Source: Phragmites australis
Taxonomy: Eukaryota > Streptophyta > Magnoliopsida > Poales > Poaceae
Length of the DNA stretch: 64,000 nt
NCBI RefSeq assembly: GCF_958298935.1
Contig: NC_084937.1
Span: 22,763,568 to 22,827,567, forward strand
Direction: 5' to 3'
The notes beneath the pieces were generated by a model. That model made no database searches. It was not told the DNA's origin and worked only from the letters and a program-made list of their open reading frames with translations. This document shows positions 60,059-64,000 of the stretch, one piece after another; position 1 is the stretch's first letter, and every line of letters starts with the position of its first letter. A program made the translations under genes and the position numbers.

Positions 60059-61309
60059 ATGGAGGAATTGGTTAAGAGAATGGACGCTGTTGAGAAGCAG
60101 ATTCAAGCTTTACATGAAGAACTAAGTATGATGTTTGATCAGCTATCTGCAATGACCAAACAACATATCCCTACTGCTGCCACCCAAGGGAATTCATCAA
60201 AGGAGGAAGATGATCAACAACAACACAGACGAGCTGATCTTGAAGCTAGGCTATAACAAAGATATGCTGCTGAACGTAGAAAGCCACCTTAAATTGATGA
60301 TCTGAAAGGTGAAGAACTACATGGGTTACATGAAGAGGACGATCTTTATGGACATACAAGGAGAAATGGTGGATATGTTGGAGATGCATACAAGGTGAAA
60401 GCTAAAATCCCTACTTTTAATGTAAGTGTTGATATAGAATAGTTTCTTAATTGGATATACGAAGTTGAAACTTTCTTTGAGATAATGAGTATTGCCCAAG
60501 ATCGCAAAGTTCCTTTGGTTGCATACAAGTTGAAGGGAGGTGCTGGTGCATGGTGGCATTACCACCAAGAAGAACACATGTTAAGGGGTGGGCCTCGTGT
60601 GAGATATTGGCATCAAATGAAGGCACCTTTGAAGGGTAGATTCCTATCCATTGATTATGAGCACATCTTTTTCACAGAATTTTAGAACTATGCTCAAAGA
60701 AGTAGGACTGTTTCGAAGTACACGGAGGAGTTCTTGAGGCTACAAGTGAGGTGCAAGCTTATTAAAATTGAAGATCAACAGGTTGCAAGATATATAAATG
60801 GTCTCAATGAAGCTGTTAGAAACTAGCTAGTCATACAACAAATCTGGTCAATTGATCAAGCACAAGTTCTAACATTAAAGGCCAAAAGACATGTGAAGAC
60901 AAAGAAGATAACCAAGTCTCATTCACATCCTCACATGGAGAGCTCATCTAAAGGTTATTTCAGCAGATCGAAAGGCAAGACTACCCAATCTAAGACAAAG
61001 CAATATGAACCCAAGCAAGCTGCAAGGAAGGGTAGACCAAGGAAAAACCCAAATATTGTCAAATGCTACAAGTGTGGTGTAGAAGGGCATGTATCTAGCG
61101 ATTGTCTTAGGAGGAAAGTTGTCAACACTACACGCTATGAAAGCAATGATGATAATGAAAGAGATGATATATGTGAGTATGAAGATGAATTTGATATGAT
61201 TATTGTAAAGAAAAATGTGATGCAGTATGTGTGCTCCACATCACAACATGATAATACACAACGAAAGAAGATATTTAGAAGCAAATGCATCGTGAATGGA
61301 AATGTATGA
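60059..61309 (+). pseudogene. Gypsy gag with CCHC zinc knuckle, broken
   Basis: It begins MEELVKRMDAVEKQIQALHE right after the primer-binding site (60059). The retrotransposon-gag domain follows in pieces (VPLVAYKLKGGAGAWWHYH and QMKAPLKGRF, 60485-60660; SKYTEEFLRLQVRC near 60715-60755). A basic linker leads to the knuckle CYKCGVEGHVSSDC at 61064-61105. Stops at about 60256, 60684 and 60825 break the frame. Confidence 0.85.
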
Positions 61310-61922
61310 AAATTAGTGATTGATAGTTGCAGTTGTGAGAATTTGATTTCTCAAAATTTAGTGAATCATTTGAAGCTTAAAAACTCATGATCATCCAAAT
61401 CCCTACACTACTAGATGGATAAAAAAAGGGTGAATAAGAAGATCACAAAGTAATACAATTTGACACTTTCCTTAGGCAAATACTATCGCTCAAATGCGCT
61501 ATGTGATGTGGTTGACATGGATGCAAGCCATGTTCTTCTTGGAAGACCTTGACAATTTGATGTGGATGCTACACATAAGGGAAGGGATAATTCTAATCTT
61601 TCATTTGGAACAAGCAAAAGATTATCATTCTACCTAATAAACTAGATGGTTCTACTTCTTAAGTGGAGAAGCAGAATATGTTGACTACTTTCACACATCA
61701 AGTGACTTTGTAGAAGACTTGAATGAGGCAAATTTATGTGCTGCACTTATTGTTAAGGATGAAGAGTAACCTATTTTTGAAATTCTAGCAAAGATACAAG
61801 ACCTTTTATCTGAATTTCAGAGTGTACTTGGGGAGCCGTAACACTTGCCACCAATGAGAGGAATTCATCATTGAATTGATTTAATTCCTGGTGTAAGTCT
61901 TCCTAATCTTCCACACCACAAA

Positions 61923-62880
61923 ATGAACTCACAAGAGGATGCTATATTGAAGGAGAAGGTGGAGGAATTGTTACAAAAGAGACATATCTGTGAGAGCATT
62001 AGTCCATGTGTTGTACCAGCTTTGCTCACACCAAAGAAAGATGGTTCTTTGCGTATGTGTGTGGATAGTAGAGCTATCAATAAGATCACCGTGAGATATA
62101 GATTTTTTATTCCCTGTTTGGATGACATGTTAGATCAATTAAGTGAGGGCAAATGTATTTACTAAGCTTGATTTGAGGAGTGGATATCATCAAATTTGTA
62201 TGAGGCCTGGTGATGAATGGAAAATGACCTTCAAGACAAAGGAGGGATTATATGAATGGCTAGTTATGCCATTTGGACTCTCAAATGCACTAAGTACCTT
62301 TAAGCATTTGATGAACCAAGTCCTTCAACCCTTATTATCTCAATTCATTGTTGTTTATTTGATGACATCTTGATCTATAGCAAAGATGAAGATGAACATT
62401 TTGAGCATGTTCTAAATGTATTGAAAGCACTCAAGCAAAATAAGCTTTATGTCAACTTGAAGAAATGTGTTTTCCTACAGAAGTAACTCCTTTTCTTGGG
62501 TTTTGTCATAACCAATGAGGGTATTTATGTTGATGAATCCAAAGTTACTATAATAAGAGAATGTCCAACTCCGAAGACTATTATAGAGGTGAGGAGTTTC
62601 TATGGTTTTGTAACTTTTTATAGGAGATTTGTGAAAAACTTTAGTACTATCATGGCATCAATTAAAATGTTTGAAGAAAGGGAGGTTCTAATGGAATGAA
62701 GCTGCTAAAGCAAGTTTTAAGGAAATTAAGGAGAAGCTCTCACAAGCTCCTATCTTAGTGCTACCTGATTTTAGCAAGACTTTTGAGCTATAATATGATG
62801 CAAGTGGAGTAGTCATTGGGATTGTTTTACTTCAAGAAAGAAAATCCATTGCTTTTTTAGTGATAAGCTAAGTGAAGCAA
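61923..62880 (+). pseudogene. Gypsy reverse transcriptase and RNase H remnant
   Basis: RT motifs occur in order over three frames: [54 protein letters not shown], then a catalytic-site region at about 62352-62372 interrupted by a frame change. [16 protein letters not shown] and [19 protein letters not shown] follow, and then an RNase H start (YDASGVVIG) near 62795. The sequence ends there. Confidence 0.88.
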
Positions 62881-62984
62881 GGTAGAAATGGAGTATCTAT
62901 GTAGAGATCGGTGATGTTCTAGGAGGAGGTAAATTAGAACACCTAAAATTAATCGGCTCTAAAAACTTTATAAAACTAAGCGGC

Positions 62985-63560
62985 TCCACCACACGGCATT
63001 GGAGAGAGGGTAGGTTAGGATGGACATGCCGAAGCCACGGTATAGGCCATTGAGGCCATCGGAAGCTACGATCTTGCGGAAGGTGTCGATGCCGCCATGG
63101 TAGCGGGAGGTGGGGCAGGGGTTGCCCTGCACCATGAGGCGCTAGCTGATCACGTCGACGGACGTCCACACGACCTGCGTGGCGACGGCGGCAGCGAGGC
63201 CAGTGGCGGTGCCCGCGGCCGCGGATACGGCAGGCTCCGGGGCGCTGAGGTTAAGCGTGGTTGGGCCAAAGGCGGAGCGCGTGGCCTCGGGCGCGCCCAT
63301 GTAAAGCGCGCGCGCCGGGACGGTGCCGGCGAGGGAGGTGGCGAAGCCGCGGTAGAAGGCGAGGGGCCCCTCTCGCAGCAGGATGGCGGAGGCCGCTTTG
63401 ACGGCGGAGGACGGTAGCACCATTGCTGTCGAAACCGGGGCGACCTGGATACGCTTCTTGAGGACGACGGCGGGGTAGAGCGCGGCCGAGACGGCAGACA
63501 AGAGCCCGGCGCCCACGACGAAAAAGCGCGCCTTGTCGAGCCTCTCTTTTATAGAGTATA
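62985..63560 (-). pseudogene. Mitochondrial carrier (SLC25A44-like) pseudogene fragment
   Basis: The minus strand from about 63560 gives SIKERLDKARFFVVGAGLLS and a first carrier repeat with YPAVVLKKRIQV, a degenerate form of the Px[DE]xx[KR] signature. Next come EGPLAFYRGFATSLAGTVPA and ATQVVWTSVDVIS. There the frame meets TAG where homologues have Gln (VISQRLM); the second repeat also has TS where TP is usual. After the stop the same frame continues with RLMVQGNPCP and YRGFGMSILTYSPSNAVWW, then similarity ends abruptly at about 62985 near the end of the truncated Gypsy element. The third repeat is missing. Family members exchange solutes across the inner mitochondrial membrane. This copy is a relic. 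Confidence 0.85.
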
Positions 63561-64000
63561 GATACAGATACGTCGTATTTGATCCTTTCATATGGTCTTC
63601 CACCGATTTGTCTGAGAGAAAGAGACCATTGCACGCTTCAGAAATTCTGTACAGACAATCCATGCACAGTCCTGATTCTGCCAAGTGCTAATCACCAGTG
63701 CCTGTTTGTGTGCACTAATATATAAGAAACAAACATAGCGAGGTGTCCAAGGAACTCCAAAATGATGACCCCATTTTTTTTGAGACAATGACCTCATTTT
63801 CAATCGTGTGGAACGACAAGGCTGATCTGAAAGTTCACTACCGCACTGTAAAAGTCTGTAACGTGGCAATGCATGCGGTTGTGGATAAATCTAGGACTTA
63901 TTGAAAGGGAGTGTCAGTTAAATCAAGGAAGCAAGGAAAAAAAAAGAGAGAATGTAGCAATTCGTAGTACAGAGATACAGGTATCAACTTGTTAGTCTAA
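63561..64000. other. Intergenic DNA, no recognised gene
   Basis: Short frames on the minus strand extend the carrier reading frame upstream, but the translation stops resembling carriers beyond about 63560. Nothing else is recognised. Confidence 0.5.

Larger units (their letters stand above)
59600..62880 (+). mobile_element. Gypsy (Ty3) LTR retrotransposon, truncated
   Basis: The primer-binding site ttggtatcagagcc at 59993-60006 follows an LTR of roughly 0.4 kb (TATA-like tataaat at 59736). The coding order gag, zinc knuckle, protease trace, RT is the Ty3/Gypsy pattern. It stops in the RNase H region near 62880, with no integrase and no 3' LTR. Multiple stops and frame changes are present. 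The LTR start near 59600 is an estimate. Confidence 0.85.

Noticed and set aside
1..64000. CRISPR arrays, prokaryotic operons, phage or organellar inserts
   Set aside because: Searched by eye for regular short repeats with spacers and for such gene families. None found, and the gene structure is plant nuclear throughout.

Overview
This window is a stretch of nuclear plant chromosome, almost certainly from a grass (Poaceae). The evidence is intron-split genes with GT/AG borders, GC-rich first exons against an AT-rich background, a BIG GRAIN1-type gene, and a typical grass mix of SIRE-like and other Copia elements, Gypsy, RTE and L1 LINEs, hAT, MULE and Stowaway-like elements. Nothing bacterial, organellar or CRISPR-like is visible. 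I did not find a new biological system. The notable content is nested transposon structure and several broken host genes.

Five host genes can be modelled with closed exon structures. MED20 (Mediator subunit 20, minus, 2561-4740, 4 exons, 225 aa). ACL5 (thermospermine synthase, plus, 15552-18372, 10 exons, 342 aa). A BIG GRAIN1-like gene (plus, 26719-27726, single exon, 335 aa). PDAT1 (phospholipid:diacylglycerol acyltransferase, minus, 35890-46752, 6 exons, about 675 aa if one extra base in exon 3 is ignored). A BREVIS RADIX-like gene (plus, 54655-59044, 5 exons, 412 aa). ACL5, BG1-like and BRX-like act in auxin-linked vascular, organ-size or root development. I see no reason beyond chance to link them functionally, since plant genes do not form operons.

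Three host-derived pseudogenes are present: a CDK-F-like kinase relic (about 890-1800, minus), an integrin-linked/HT1-like protein kinase relic (about 23388-24750, minus) cut by a hAT MITE and a Copia element, and a mitochondrial carrier relic (about 62985-63560, minus) with an internal stop.

Mobile DNA fills most of the rest. From left to right: a decayed autonomous hAT transposon (about 5340-10313); an L1-type LINE 3' part ending in poly(A) at 14464; a Copia element with two short LTRs (18567-23387); an L1-type RT fragment (about 28490-29210); a SIRE-like Copia 5' half (about 29220-33740); an LTR element with a perfect 5-bp target duplication (38469-42450) that carries a MULE MITE with a perfect 9-bp duplication (40762-41602), next to a 5'-truncated RTE LINE with a 17-bp duplication (42652-43684), all inside PDAT1 intron 3; a Stowaway-like hairpin (47305-47507); a SIRE-like LTR relic in reverse orientation (about 50255-51930); a non-autonomous element (about 52980-54070) sharing sequence with both the hAT and the MULE; and a truncated Gypsy element (about 59600-62880).
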